Of a stretch of 64,000 nucleotides of DNA, positions 8,366-16,317 are shown piece after piece. The stretch comes from an uncultured Burkholderiales bacterium (GTDB lineage: Bacteria; Pseudomonadota; Gammaproteobacteria; Burkholderiales; Burkholderiaceae_C), in the NCBI GenBank assembly GCA_945952065.1, contig CAMFGY010000003.1:265515-329514 (forward strand). Reading direction: 5' to 3'. The position numbers and the translations under genes are program-made. The notes below the pieces were generated by a model. It was given only the letters and a program-made list of their open reading frames with translations. It did not search any database and was not told where the DNA came from. The stretch's first letter is position 1. Every line of letters starts with the position of its first letter.

Positions 8366-10279
8366 GTGACGACCCCTCCCGCATCATCCCGCCCGCTTTG
8401 GGCTGCTTTTGACTTCCCGCGCCACCCCTTGGCGCGGGATGATGGCGAGCGGGTGCGCGGTGCGTTCTATGGCCCGCCGACGCGCTGGCTGCGCGCCTTT
8501 GCGGCGCAGGACCTGGTGGCGGTGATCGACGCTGCCCATCAAGCCAGCCGCGATGGGGCTTGGGTGCTGGGCGGCTTGCGCTATGAGGCCGCCGCGGCCC
8601 TGGACCCGGCTTTGCCCGGGCGCCTGCATACGGCCGATGTGGCGGGCCGGCCCGCGTTGGCGGAGTTTGCGGTGTATGAAACGGCGCCCGAGGATTGGCC
8701 TGCGCCGGATGCACGGCCCCCGCAGCAAGCAGCACCGTTGTGCAGCCCTTGGCTGGACACGCAAACGCCCGCCGAGGAAGCCTGTCAGATCGAGGCCATC
8801 CGCGAGTGGATTCGGGCCGGTGACTGCTATCAGGTCAATTTGACCACCCGCTTGCGCGCGCAGCTGGGCGCACAGCAGGACTTGGCGACGCTGTTCTTGG
8901 CTCTGCATCAGGCGCAGCCCGGGGGCTTCTCGCTGTTCTTGCGCGAGGCCGGTGTGGCCAGCGTGTCGCCGGAATTGTTCTTCGACTGGCGGCCCTTGCC
9001 GGGCGCGCAAAGCACCTGCTTGTTGGCCGCGCAACCGATGAAAGGCACCACGCCGCGCGGCCGCGATGCCGCTGCCGACGAGGCCGCCCAGGCCTATCTG
9101 CGCACCAGCATCAAAGAGCGTGCTGAGAACCTGATGATCGTGGACTTGCTGCGCAATGATTTGAGCCGGGTGGCCACGCTGGGTTCGGTGCGGGTGCCGC
9201 GATTGTTTGAGCTCTTGGCCCTGCCCACGGTCTGGCAAATGACCTCCACCGTGACGGCGGTGAGCCGGCCGCGCTTGAAGTTGTCCGAAGCTTTGGCGGC
9301 CTTGTTTCCCTGCGGCTCGGTGACCGGCGCGCCCAAGCAGCGCGCCATGCAAATCATCGAAAGCCTGGAGCCCGGGCCGCGCGGCTGGTATTGCGGGGCG
9401 CTGGGTCTGATGCAACCCGGGGGCATCGTCACTTTCAATGTGCCAATCCGTACGGTGGAAAGCTTGCCGGCCGGTGAAGTGCAGGGGCAAGCCTCGGCGG
9501 GTGTCTTGCAAGCCGGAGTGGGCAGCGCCATCACGCTGGATTCTGTGGCCACGGCCGAGCTGGAGGAGTGGCATGCCAAGACACGCTTTTTGCTGCGGGC
9601 GCAGGCGCCGATTGCCGCGCTTGAAACCCTGCGGCTGGAGCGAGGCGTGTTTTGGCGGCAGGCGGGGCATTTGGCGCGTTTGCAGCGCACCGCGCAGCAC
9701 TTCGGCCTGCCTTTGTCCTTGAGCGAGGTTCGGGCCCAACTGGCGGCCTTGGCGGCAACCCATGCGCAGGGCAGCTGGCGGGTGCGACTGACTTTGTCGG
9801 CGCAGGGGGCGGTGGAGACGGCCATCACGGCCTTGCCACAAACACCGGCTACAGTTGCCTTGACACTGGCAGACCGCCCCATGGCCACGCGTGGCCCAGG
9901 CGCTGAGTTCCTTTTGCACAAAACCACCCGCCGCGAGGCCTATGAAGCCTTTGCTCAGCGCAAGCCCGCGCAGGTGTTTGATGTGCTGCTGTGGAACGAG
10001 GACGGCGAGCTCACCGAATGTACTTTTGGCAATATCGCCATAGAGTTGGAGGGCCAGTGGCTGACGCCACGGCTGGAAGCCGGCTTGTTGCCGGGTGTGT
10101 ACCGAGAAGAACTGCTGCAGCTCGGGCGATTGCGAGAGGCGCGCTTGCTGCGCGCCGATCTGGCGCGCGCCTCCGGGCTTGCTTTTTTTAACAGTCTGCG
10201 CGGCTGGTGTCCTGCCATTTTAGTGCCGGAACCGCCCGAAGCGACAGACGCGAAAGCGTCGCAAGACGCTGATCGCTGA
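8366..10279 (+). CDS. pabB: Fused aminodeoxychorismate synthase component I / aminodeoxychorismate lyase (PabB-PabC)
   Basis: 637-aa fusion for p-aminobenzoate (folate) synthesis. Residues about 1-415 form the chorismate-binding PabB part (KGTTPRG, IMIVDLLRND and SVTGAPK segments). Residues about 430-630 form a PLP-dependent lyase of the PabC/branched-chain aminotransferase fold type, with the Lys in HKTTRRE and ELTECTFGNIA. PabB makes aminodeoxychorismate with ammonia from PabA, and PabC releases pyruvate to give PABA. The start is GTG, with AAGAG at 8355-8359. This fusion is known in proteobacteria. The glutaminase subunit PabA is not in the window. Confidence 0.93.
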   Translation: MTTPPASSRPLWAAFDFPRHPLARDDGERVRGAFYGPPTRWLRAFAAQDLVAVIDAAHQASRDGAWVLGGLRYEAAAALDPALPGRLHTADVAGRPALAEFAVYETAPEDWPAPDARPPQQAAPLCSPWLDTQTPAEEACQIEAIREWIRAGDCYQVNLTTRLRAQLGAQQDLATLFLALHQAQPGGFSLFLREAGVASVSPELFFDWRPLPGAQSTCLLAAQPMKGTTPRGRDAAADEAAQAYLRTSIKERAENLMIVDLLRNDLSRVATLGSVRVPRLFELLALPTVWQMTSTVTAVSRPRLKLSEALAALFPCGSVTGAPKQRAMQIIESLEPGPRGWYCGALGLMQPGGIVTFNVPIRTVESLPAGEVQGQASAGVLQAGVGSAITLDSVATAELEEWHAKTRFLLRAQAPIAALETLRLERGVFWRQAGHLARLQRTAQHFGLPLSLSEVRAQLAALAATHAQGSWRVRLTLSAQGAVETAITALPQTPATVALTLADRPMATRGPGAEFLLHKTTRREAYEAFAQRKPAQVFDVLLWNEDGELTECTFGNIAIELEGQWLTPRLEAGLLPGVYREELLQLGRLREARLLRADLARASGLAFFNSLRGWCPAILVPEPPEATDAKASQDADR

Positions 10280-10299
10280 TCAACCTGAAACCGAATCCC

Positions 10300-13101
10300 A
10301 TGGCCACGAGTCCCAAGAAGGCGCGCCCTAGCGCGCCAGCCAGCCCTGTTGTTGCCGACGAACGCGTCGACGCGACCCAGCAGCCGGCCCCCAAGCGGGC
10401 CGCCAAAAAAGCAGCCGCAAAAAAGGTGGTCGCCTCCAACGCGCCCAGTCAAAAGGCCGAGCCGGCGAAGGCATCGGCACCAGCAGCCAAGCCTGCGAAG
10501 GCCGCCGCCAAAGCCACGGCAAAGTCCAAGGCTCAGACCGCGCAAACGCCTGCTCCTGCTGTTCCTTCTGCTCCTGCCGCTGCAGAGCCCGAGATCGCAG
10601 CTCAAGCCAAGCCCGCTCGCAAGCGCGCCAAAGAGGCCCAGCCTGCCCAGCAAGTGCCGGAACCGGCCGCTGTTGCAACTGCGCTCAAGGGCAGGCCTCA
10701 ATCAGCCAGCAAGGCCGCCCCTAAGCTTGCCCCCCAACCCGCGGGGCAAGCCGAGGCGCCCAAGCCCAGTCCGGCTCGCAAGCGCAAGTCGTCCACCCAG
10801 GCCGAGGTGCGCGACATCTTGAACGGGGTCGAGGCTGCGTCTCTTGCTTCTGCGGAAGCTGAAGTCGTCGAGGCGGCCTCGCCAAGCCCGGCTCCAGCCC
10901 CGGTCGTCAAGCCTGCTGCAGCGCTGAAAGAGTCCGGCAAGCAGAGCAACAAGAAGGCCAACAAGCCGCTCAGCAAAAAAGCCAGCGAGGCCAGCGGCAA
11001 GGACAGCAAGACGGCCAAGCCCGCTGCTGCGCCCGCCTTGGAGCCAGCCCCCGCCACGGTCGCGTCAAAGAAAGACAGCCGCCCCGCGAAGGCGCCGGCA
11101 CCCGCTCCGCGCTTTGAAATGCAGGCGCTCGATGCCAGCCGCTGGATGGTGTTTGGGGACTATCAGCTGCGCGCCTTGGACGGCAGTGCGGGCCGCTGGC
11201 GCGTGCAAGTGCGCGGCAGCAACCCGGCCGAATGCCGCTGCAATTGCGAAGCATTTTTGTGGGGTGACCGCGGCCTGTGCGAGCACATCGAATTTGCCCT
11301 GGGGCATTTGCTGGATGATGCCGAACAACGCGCTTTGTTGGCCCAGGGCTATCAGACCGACTACAGCGAGATTCGGCTGGGCTTTGGTGCACGCCGCCAT
11401 CTGCGCTGGCGCCCAGGGCGTGCCTGCCCTGAAGCGCTTGGCCAAGCCGCTCAAGCGCTGCTGGACGGACGCGGACGCTTGCAAATCGAGTCGGACCAAG
11501 ACCTGCCCGCGCTTTTGGCGCTGGCCGCTGAGGCCGGGCATGAGTTGCGGGTCGAACCTGCGGTGTGGGACTTGCTGGCCATCGCCCGCGATGCGCGTCG
11601 ACGCGTCTTGCGCATCGCTCAAGCTTGCCCCGAGGGGCTGGAAAGCCCGGCGCTGCGCCAGTTGCTGAAGCTGCCTTTGCCGATGTACCAGTTGGAGGCG
11701 GCGGTGTTCGCAGCCTGTGCGGGTCGCAGCTTGCTGGCTGATGATTTGGGTCTGGGCCTGTATGCGCCAGCCTATGCGGCGGCGGCTTTGTTGCAGAGTC
11801 AATTCGGGCTGGAGCGGGTCTTGGTCCTGTGTGCCGAGTCGGCGCAAACGCGCTGGCTGAATGAGGCCCAAACCCTGTGCAATATGCCGGCGCAAATGAT
11901 TTGGGGCGATGCCGAAACCCGCCGTCGCCAATGCGCTTGGCGCCCCGAGGGCGGGCCGGAGTTGCGCATTGCGTCTGTGGCCTCCTTGGCGCAAGACCTG
12001 CAATTGCTGCAGGGCTATGCCCCCGAGCTGATCATCGTTGACGAAGCGCAGCGCTTGGACGGCGCTAGCCTGGCCTTGTTGCGGCAGTTGGATCAGGGTT
12101 TTGTGCTGATGCTCAGCAGCGAATTGCTGGACGAGCAGCCCCAGACCCTGATGCCCTTGGTGGACTTGCTGGACCGCCAGCGCCATGGCGCCTGGGAACG
12201 CTTTGTGGAACAGCATGTGCTGCGCGATCCGCAAGGCCAGCTCAGCGGCTTCAAAGCCTTGGAGTCCTTGGACAAGAGCTTGGAGCAAGTTTTGTTCAGC
12301 CGCAGCCGGGCGGATTTGTTGCCCACCTTGCCGCTGGCTTTGGTGCAATTGCGCGCTGTGGCCCTGAGTGAGGCGCAGCAGGCCTTGCAAGCGCCCCTGA
12401 TGGAGGGCTTGCGGCAAAGCGTGGCGCGCTGGCAGCGCAGCGGCTATGTGTCGGATGCCGAGCAACTGGGGCTGCAAGCGCGCTTGCAGGACCTGCGTCG
12501 TCTGGCCATCGCGCCGCAGCTTTTGCTCGCTGATGCGGCCGTCGATGCTGCCAGCGAGGCGCCCAAGCTCTCGGCGGCGGTGGCGGTCTGCCGTGAAGTC
12601 TTGGGCCGCGCGGTCGACACCTTGGTGGTGTTTTGCCAATGGGACGATGCCTTGCAAGCCCTGGCGGCACGCTTGCAAGCCCAGGGCGTGGCCCATGTGC
12701 ATCTGCCCGCCGAGGCCCCGCTGGCCCAGCGCCAAGCTTTACTCCGCCAGGCCTTGGCCGGCGCCCAGCCCTTGGTGATTTTGTGCAGCGATGCGGCGGC
12801 ACGCGGCTTGAGCTTGGGCGGTGAACGCCGCGGCCTGCTCAATTTGGAGCTGGCGTGGAGCGAGGCCTTGTTGGAGCAGCGCTTGAGCTGTGTCCTGCAT
12901 GCGGACAGCCGGGGCCTGCCGATGATTCAGCTGCTGACCCAAACAGGCTTGGAACAGGCCATGCTGCAAACCCTGGATGCCCATGGGCAAGCGCCTGCGG
13001 CGGGGCTGGATGGTGAGCTGGGGCAGACCTTGCTGCAGGGCGAGGCGCTGGATCGCTTCATGCACGTCTTGCTGGATCTGACCCAGGTCTGGGGGACTTG
13101 A
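10300..13101 (+). CDS. SWIM zinc-finger and degenerate SNF2-like helicase domain protein with histone H1-like tail
   Basis: 933 aa. Residues about 1-265 are a low-complexity Lys/Ala/Pro tail with AAKKAAAKK-like runs, as in bacterial H1-like DNA-binding proteins. A SWIM-type zinc motif follows (Cys312-x-Cys314, then Cys327-x-His329). The remainder matches the layout of a SNF2/SWI2 motor: a motif I region at 481-488, a DEAQ Walker B at 581-584, and a motif V-like RGLSL segment followed by an EQRL block. The Walker A core reads DDLGLGLY, where SNF2 enzymes have DEMGLGKT, so the Lys and Thr are gone. The arginine finger of motif VI also looks lost. I infer a non-catalytic DNA-associated protein. 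The start follows pabB by 20 nt. Confidence 0.7.
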   Translation: MATSPKKARPSAPASPVVADERVDATQQPAPKRAAKKAAAKKVVASNAPSQKAEPAKASAPAAKPAKAAAKATAKSKAQTAQTPAPAVPSAPAAAEPEIAAQAKPARKRAKEAQPAQQVPEPAAVATALKGRPQSASKAAPKLAPQPAGQAEAPKPSPARKRKSSTQAEVRDILNGVEAASLASAEAEVVEAASPSPAPAPVVKPAAALKESGKQSNKKANKPLSKKASEASGKDSKTAKPAAAPALEPAPATVASKKDSRPAKAPAPAPRFEMQALDASRWMVFGDYQLRALDGSAGRWRVQVRGSNPAECRCNCEAFLWGDRGLCEHIEFALGHLLDDAEQRALLAQGYQTDYSEIRLGFGARRHLRWRPGRACPEALGQAAQALLDGRGRLQIESDQDLPALLALAAEAGHELRVEPAVWDLLAIARDARRRVLRIAQACPEGLESPALRQLLKLPLPMYQLEAAVFAACAGRSLLADDLGLGLYAPAYAAAALLQSQFGLERVLVLCAESAQTRWLNEAQTLCNMPAQMIWGDAETRRRQCAWRPEGGPELRIASVASLAQDLQLLQGYAPELIIVDEAQRLDGASLALLRQLDQGFVLMLSSELLDEQPQTLMPLVDLLDRQRHGAWERFVEQHVLRDPQGQLSGFKALESLDKSLEQVLFSRSRADLLPTLPLALVQLRAVALSEAQQALQAPLMEGLRQSVARWQRSGYVSDAEQLGLQARLQDLRRLAIAPQLLLADAAVDAASEAPKLSAAVAVCREVLGRAVDTLVVFCQWDDALQALAARLQAQGVAHVHLPAEAPLAQRQALLRQALAGAQPLVILCSDAAARGLSLGGERRGLLNLELAWSEALLEQRLSCVLHADSRGLPMIQLLTQTGLEQAMLQTLDAHGQAPAAGLDGELGQTLLQGEALDRFMHVLLDLTQVWGT

Positions 13102-13243
13102 GTCCCTGCTCGGGGGCTGAGGGATGAGGGGCACCCCCTTTGTGCACGCGTGGAGTGCAGGCCGTTCGCGTGATTTTTGTCACGCCTCGGGCGCTGCGGC
13201 GGGCGGGGGTGAAAGATTTAATTCCGTGAAAACCCTAGTGTGC

Positions 13244-13249
13244 TATAGT
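13244..13249 (+). promoter_or_regulatory. Extended -10 promoter element for the DEAD-box helicase gene
   Basis: TGCTATAGT at 13241-13249 is an extended -10 (TG-N-TATAGT). The -35 region 17-18 bp upstream (ATTCCG) is poor, as is common with extended -10 sites. The surrounding bases are clearly AT-richer than the flanks. It lies about 390 nt before the helicase start. Confidence 0.55.
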
Positions 13250-13640
13250 CGCGGTCTTGCTTCAGTGGAAGAAGTTCTTTGCTGATGGACGCTGAAGCAT
13301 TTCGTACGTCTCCTCTGACCTCGTTCAGGCCGCTGCCCAAATTCTCTTGCGCGCAGCGATGCAGCCTCCGCCCTCGGGTGGTGTGCGGCACACCTTCTCA
13401 GGTGAAGCGCTGAACATCCTTCGGGTTCGGTCGGCGGCGATGCCGTCGCTATGACTGTTCCCCCGGCGCCGCACCTGGCACCGCCCGGCATGTATTGCCG
13501 CACTTCAAGACCCGGTGCACGACGCGAGCTTTCTCCCAGCGACTTGATTGGCTTGATGCGCAGACCTTTTGGGGCGCCTCAAGCGCCTGTGTTCGTCCCT
13601 TTTTTCTGCGGGGCGGGGCACAGCTTTGTTGAAAGAAGAT
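13250..13640 (+). other. Long 5' untranslated leader of the DEAD-box helicase mRNA (inferred)
   Basis: About 390 nt between the promoter candidate and the chosen ATG hold no convincing gene. The stretch contains small hairpins, for example GGTGTG/CACACC at 13380-13394. Long structured leaders are known for cold-shock genes, including csdA and cspA of E. coli. That this one is regulatory is inference. Confidence 0.45.
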
Positions 13641-15386
13641 ATGAGTTTCGAAAATCTAGGCCTGAACGAATCCCTGCTGCGCGCTGTCAAAGACGCCGGT
13701 TACGAGAACGCCACCGAAGTGCAATCGCTGGCCATTCCTGCAGGCGTGAAGGGCCTTGACCTGATGGTGTCCTCGCGCACCGGCAGCGGCAAGACCGCCG
13801 CCTTCATCCTGCCCGCCCTGCAAAAGGTGCTGGAAGGCCGTGCGGCTGCAGCCGCTGCGGCAGCCGCCGCCGTCGCCGCCGGGGGCGAAGCCCCGCGCCG
13901 TGAGCGCGGCAAGGTCTTGGGCCCGCGCGTGCTGGTGCTGTGCCCCACCCGCGAGTTGGCCATGCAAGTGGCCAAGGCTGCGCAAACCTATGGCCGCCAT
14001 GTGCCCGGCTTGAAGCTGTCCACGGTCTTGGGCGGCATGCCTTACGCCTTGCAGCTCAAGCAGTTGAGCGGCCCCTTGGACATCTTGATCGCCACACCGG
14101 GCCGTTTGATGGATCACATCCAGTCGGGCCGTGCGGTGCTGGAAAACGTCGAGCTCTTGGTGCTGGACGAAGCCGACCGCATGTTGGACATGGGCTTCAT
14201 CGACGACATCAAGTTCATCGCCGAGCGCATCCCCGCGACGCGTCAAACCGTGATGTTCAGCGCCACCTTCGCGGGTCATGTGGGCCGTCTGGCGCAAGAC
14301 CTTTTGCGTGATCCGCAGCGTGTGGACGTGGCCTCGCACACCGACACCCACGAGAACATCACCCAGCGTTTGCACTGGGCTGACAACAACAACCACAAAG
14401 ACCAGTTGTTGGAGCATTTGCTGGCCGACAAGGGCCTGGATCAAGCCGTGGTGTTCACCAGCACGCAGCGTGATGCCGACTGGCTGGCCGAGCGCCTGCA
14501 AGAAATCGGCCACGCCGTGGCCCCACTGCACGGCGGCATGCCGCAAGGCCGCCGCAACCGCGTGTTGATGGCCCTGCGTCGTCGTGAAGTGCGTGTGTTG
14601 GTGGCCACCGATGTTGCGGCGCGCGGCATTGACGTGCCCACCATCACCCACGTCATCAACTATGGTCTGCCCATGAAGGCCGAGGACTATGTGCACCGCA
14701 TCGGTCGTACCGGTCGTGCAGGCCGTGAAGGCTTGGCCGTGACCTTGGCCACGCGTGACGATGTGTCGATGATTCGCCGCATTCAGCAGTTCACCACCCA
14801 AACCATCCCTTCGGCGCAGATCGAAGGCCTGGAGCCCAAGACGCAAGAGCCGCGCATTTTCCCGCCGCGGCCCGCCGGTGCCGGTGGTTTTGAGGATCGC
14901 GGCGCTCGTCCTGGCTGGGGCGGCAAGCCTGGCTACGGCGGCAAGAACTTCTTTGGCAACAAGCCTTTCCAGCGCGACGGCGGTCGCCCTTTCCACCGTG
15001 ATGGCGCTCGTTCCGGCGGTGGTTTCGAGCCGCGTGGCGACTTCCGTCAGGATGCACCTCGCCCGCAGTTCGAGCGTGGCCATGAGCGTCCGCAGTTCGA
15101 GCGCGGCTATGAGCGCCCGCAATTCGAGCGTGGCCATGATCGCCCCCAGTTTGACCGCGGCGGTGATCGCGGCGGCGAGCGCAGCTTTGCGCCGCGTGGT
15201 GATCGCCCGGCCTTTGCGCCGCGCAATGACCGCCCCGCGTTTGGCGACAGCAAGCCTTCTTTCGGCGGCAAGCCCAGCTTTGGCGGCGACCGTCGCCCGG
15301 GCGGCAGCTTTGAGTCGCGCGGCCCTGGCGGCCCCAAGCGCAACGGCCCCCCTTCGGGCACCCGTCGCAGCGGTTTCGGTCGCTGA
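13641..15386 (+). CDS. DEAD-box ATP-dependent RNA helicase (RhlE/CsdA-like)
   Basis: 581-aa RNA helicase. Walker A is GSGKT (residues 48-52), DEAD is at 176-179, SAT is motif III and HRIGRTGRAGR is motif VI, all intact. The segment before motif Ia carries an insertion of Ala repeats. After about residue 420 comes a disordered basic tail rich in Arg, Gly and Phe. It includes four 9-residue repeats of the form RPQFERGxE, which probably bind RNA or drive condensate formation. ATG 13641 is preferred over 13569 because it follows GAAAGAAG and starts the family-typical MSFENLGL. The long leader and the neighbouring cold-shock protein point to a role at low temperature. Confidence 0.93.
   Translation: MSFENLGLNESLLRAVKDAGYENATEVQSLAIPAGVKGLDLMVSSRTGSGKTAAFILPALQKVLEGRAAAAAAAAAAVAAGGEAPRRERGKVLGPRVLVLCPTRELAMQVAKAAQTYGRHVPGLKLSTVLGGMPYALQLKQLSGPLDILIATPGRLMDHIQSGRAVLENVELLVLDEADRMLDMGFIDDIKFIAERIPATRQTVMFSATFAGHVGRLAQDLLRDPQRVDVASHTDTHENITQRLHWADNNNHKDQLLEHLLADKGLDQAVVFTSTQRDADWLAERLQEIGHAVAPLHGGMPQGRRNRVLMALRRREVRVLVATDVAARGIDVPTITHVINYGLPMKAEDYVHRIGRTGRAGREGLAVTLATRDDVSMIRRIQQFTTQTIPSAQIEGLEPKTQEPRIFPPRPAGAGGFEDRGARPGWGGKPGYGGKNFFGNKPFQRDGGRPFHRDGARSGGGFEPRGDFRQDAPRPQFERGHERPQFERGYERPQFERGHDRPQFDRGGDRGGERSFAPRGDRPAFAPRNDRPAFGDSKPSFGGKPSFGGDRRPGGSFESRGPGGPKRNGPPSGTRRSGFGR
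15060..15167 (+). repeat. Four tandem 27-bp repeats in the helicase C-terminal tail
   Basis: Four in-frame 27-bp units encode RPQFERGHE, RPQFERGYE, RPQFERGHD and RPQFDRGGD. The first three are nearly identical at the DNA level, so copy number can change without breaking the frame. Confidence 0.85.
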
Positions 15387-15433
15387 TCCAGCTTTGTTGT
15401 GCTTCGGCCTGATGTGAACTCAGGCCGGCTCGA

Positions 15434-15477
15434 AACAACCCGCCCTCTGCGCGTCAGAGCGCGGGTTGTTGTTTTTT
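15434..15477 (+). terminator. Intrinsic terminator after the helicase gene
   Basis: An AACAACCCGC / GCGGGTTGTT stem (15434-15443 and 15461-15470) encloses an inner CTCTG/CAGAG pairing and is followed by a run of six T (15472-15477). It stands 48 nt after the helicase stop. Confidence 0.88.
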
Positions 15478-15549
15478 GCATTCGCTGCGCGATGTGGCAG
15501 AGTGCGCGGGCTGCTTTTTTCAAACTTTGCTTCAATCTTGCCAACAGAG

Positions 15550-16173
15550 ATGCGACAGCCCGGAACGCTGAGCCAGTGGGACGATGCCAAGGGCTATGGC
15601 TTCATCAGCCCCGCCAATGGCGAGGCCAAGGTCTTTGTCCACATCAAGGCCTTCGAGTTGCGGGCGGAGCGGCCCCGCTTGGGTGAAGTTCTGGACTTCG
15701 AGATCGGCCATGATGCCCAGGGAAAGCGCCGCGCCTTGCGCGTGCGAGCGCGGCGCAGGCCGATGCCGGGGCAGCGGCCGGGCGGTGCCGCCCGAGCTTC
15801 TTCCTCGTCCTTCGGCGGCTTGGTGCTGGTGCCCGCGTTTGCCTTGCTGTACCTGGTTTGTCATCTGCTGTGGCCCATGCCGCCGGCTGTGTGGGGCGGC
15901 TATATGGCCATGAGCATCGCCACATTCATTGTGTATGCCGGTGACAAACGGGCGGCCCGCTTGGGGCAATGGCGGGTGTCGGAGCGTACTTTGCACCTGC
16001 TGGCGCTGGCCTGTGGCTGGCCGGGCGCCTTGTTGGCTCAGCAGACGCTGCGGCACAAATCGGAAAAAACCTCGTTTCGACGCGTGTTTTTCTTGTGTGT
16101 GGCCCTGAATGTGCTGGGCTTTTTGGCCGTGTTCACGCCGGCACTGGGACGTTTGCCGAGTCTTTGGCATTGA
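15550..16173 (+). CDS. Cold-shock domain / DUF1294 fusion membrane protein
   Basis: 207 aa. Residues about 1-70 are a cold-shock nucleic-acid-binding domain (GYGFISP and VFVHIKAF resemble the RNP1 and RNP2 motifs). After a basic linker come three to four hydrophobic helices of DUF1294, with the conserved YAGDKRAAR and RHKSEKTSFR segments. This two-domain architecture is common in proteobacteria, but its role is unproven. ATG 15550 is chosen because the longer frame from 15466 runs back into the terminator. The position right after an RNA helicase suggests a shared link to RNA and cold. Confidence 0.87.
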   Translation: MRQPGTLSQWDDAKGYGFISPANGEAKVFVHIKAFELRAERPRLGEVLDFEIGHDAQGKRRALRVRARRRPMPGQRPGGAARASSSSFGGLVLVPAFALLYLVCHLLWPMPPAVWGGYMAMSIATFIVYAGDKRAARLGQWRVSERTLHLLALACGWPGALLAQQTLRHKSEKTSFRRVFFLCVALNVLGFLAVFTPALGRLPSLWH

Positions 16174-16317
16174 GGGAAAAGCCGGGCTGAGGCCGGCCAA
16201 CTTTTCCTGCATGGTTTGGGCGAGCAACCAGATAATCCGTCGATGTTGGCGGGCGTTTGTGAGCCCGGCGTTTTCTATTCAAGCTGCCTTGTGCCAGCGC
16301 TTGCGGCAGGAGACAAG

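Noticed and set aside
13656..15137. 493-codon antisense frame over the DEAD-box helicase gene
   Set aside because: Shadow. The plus strand has all helicase motifs.
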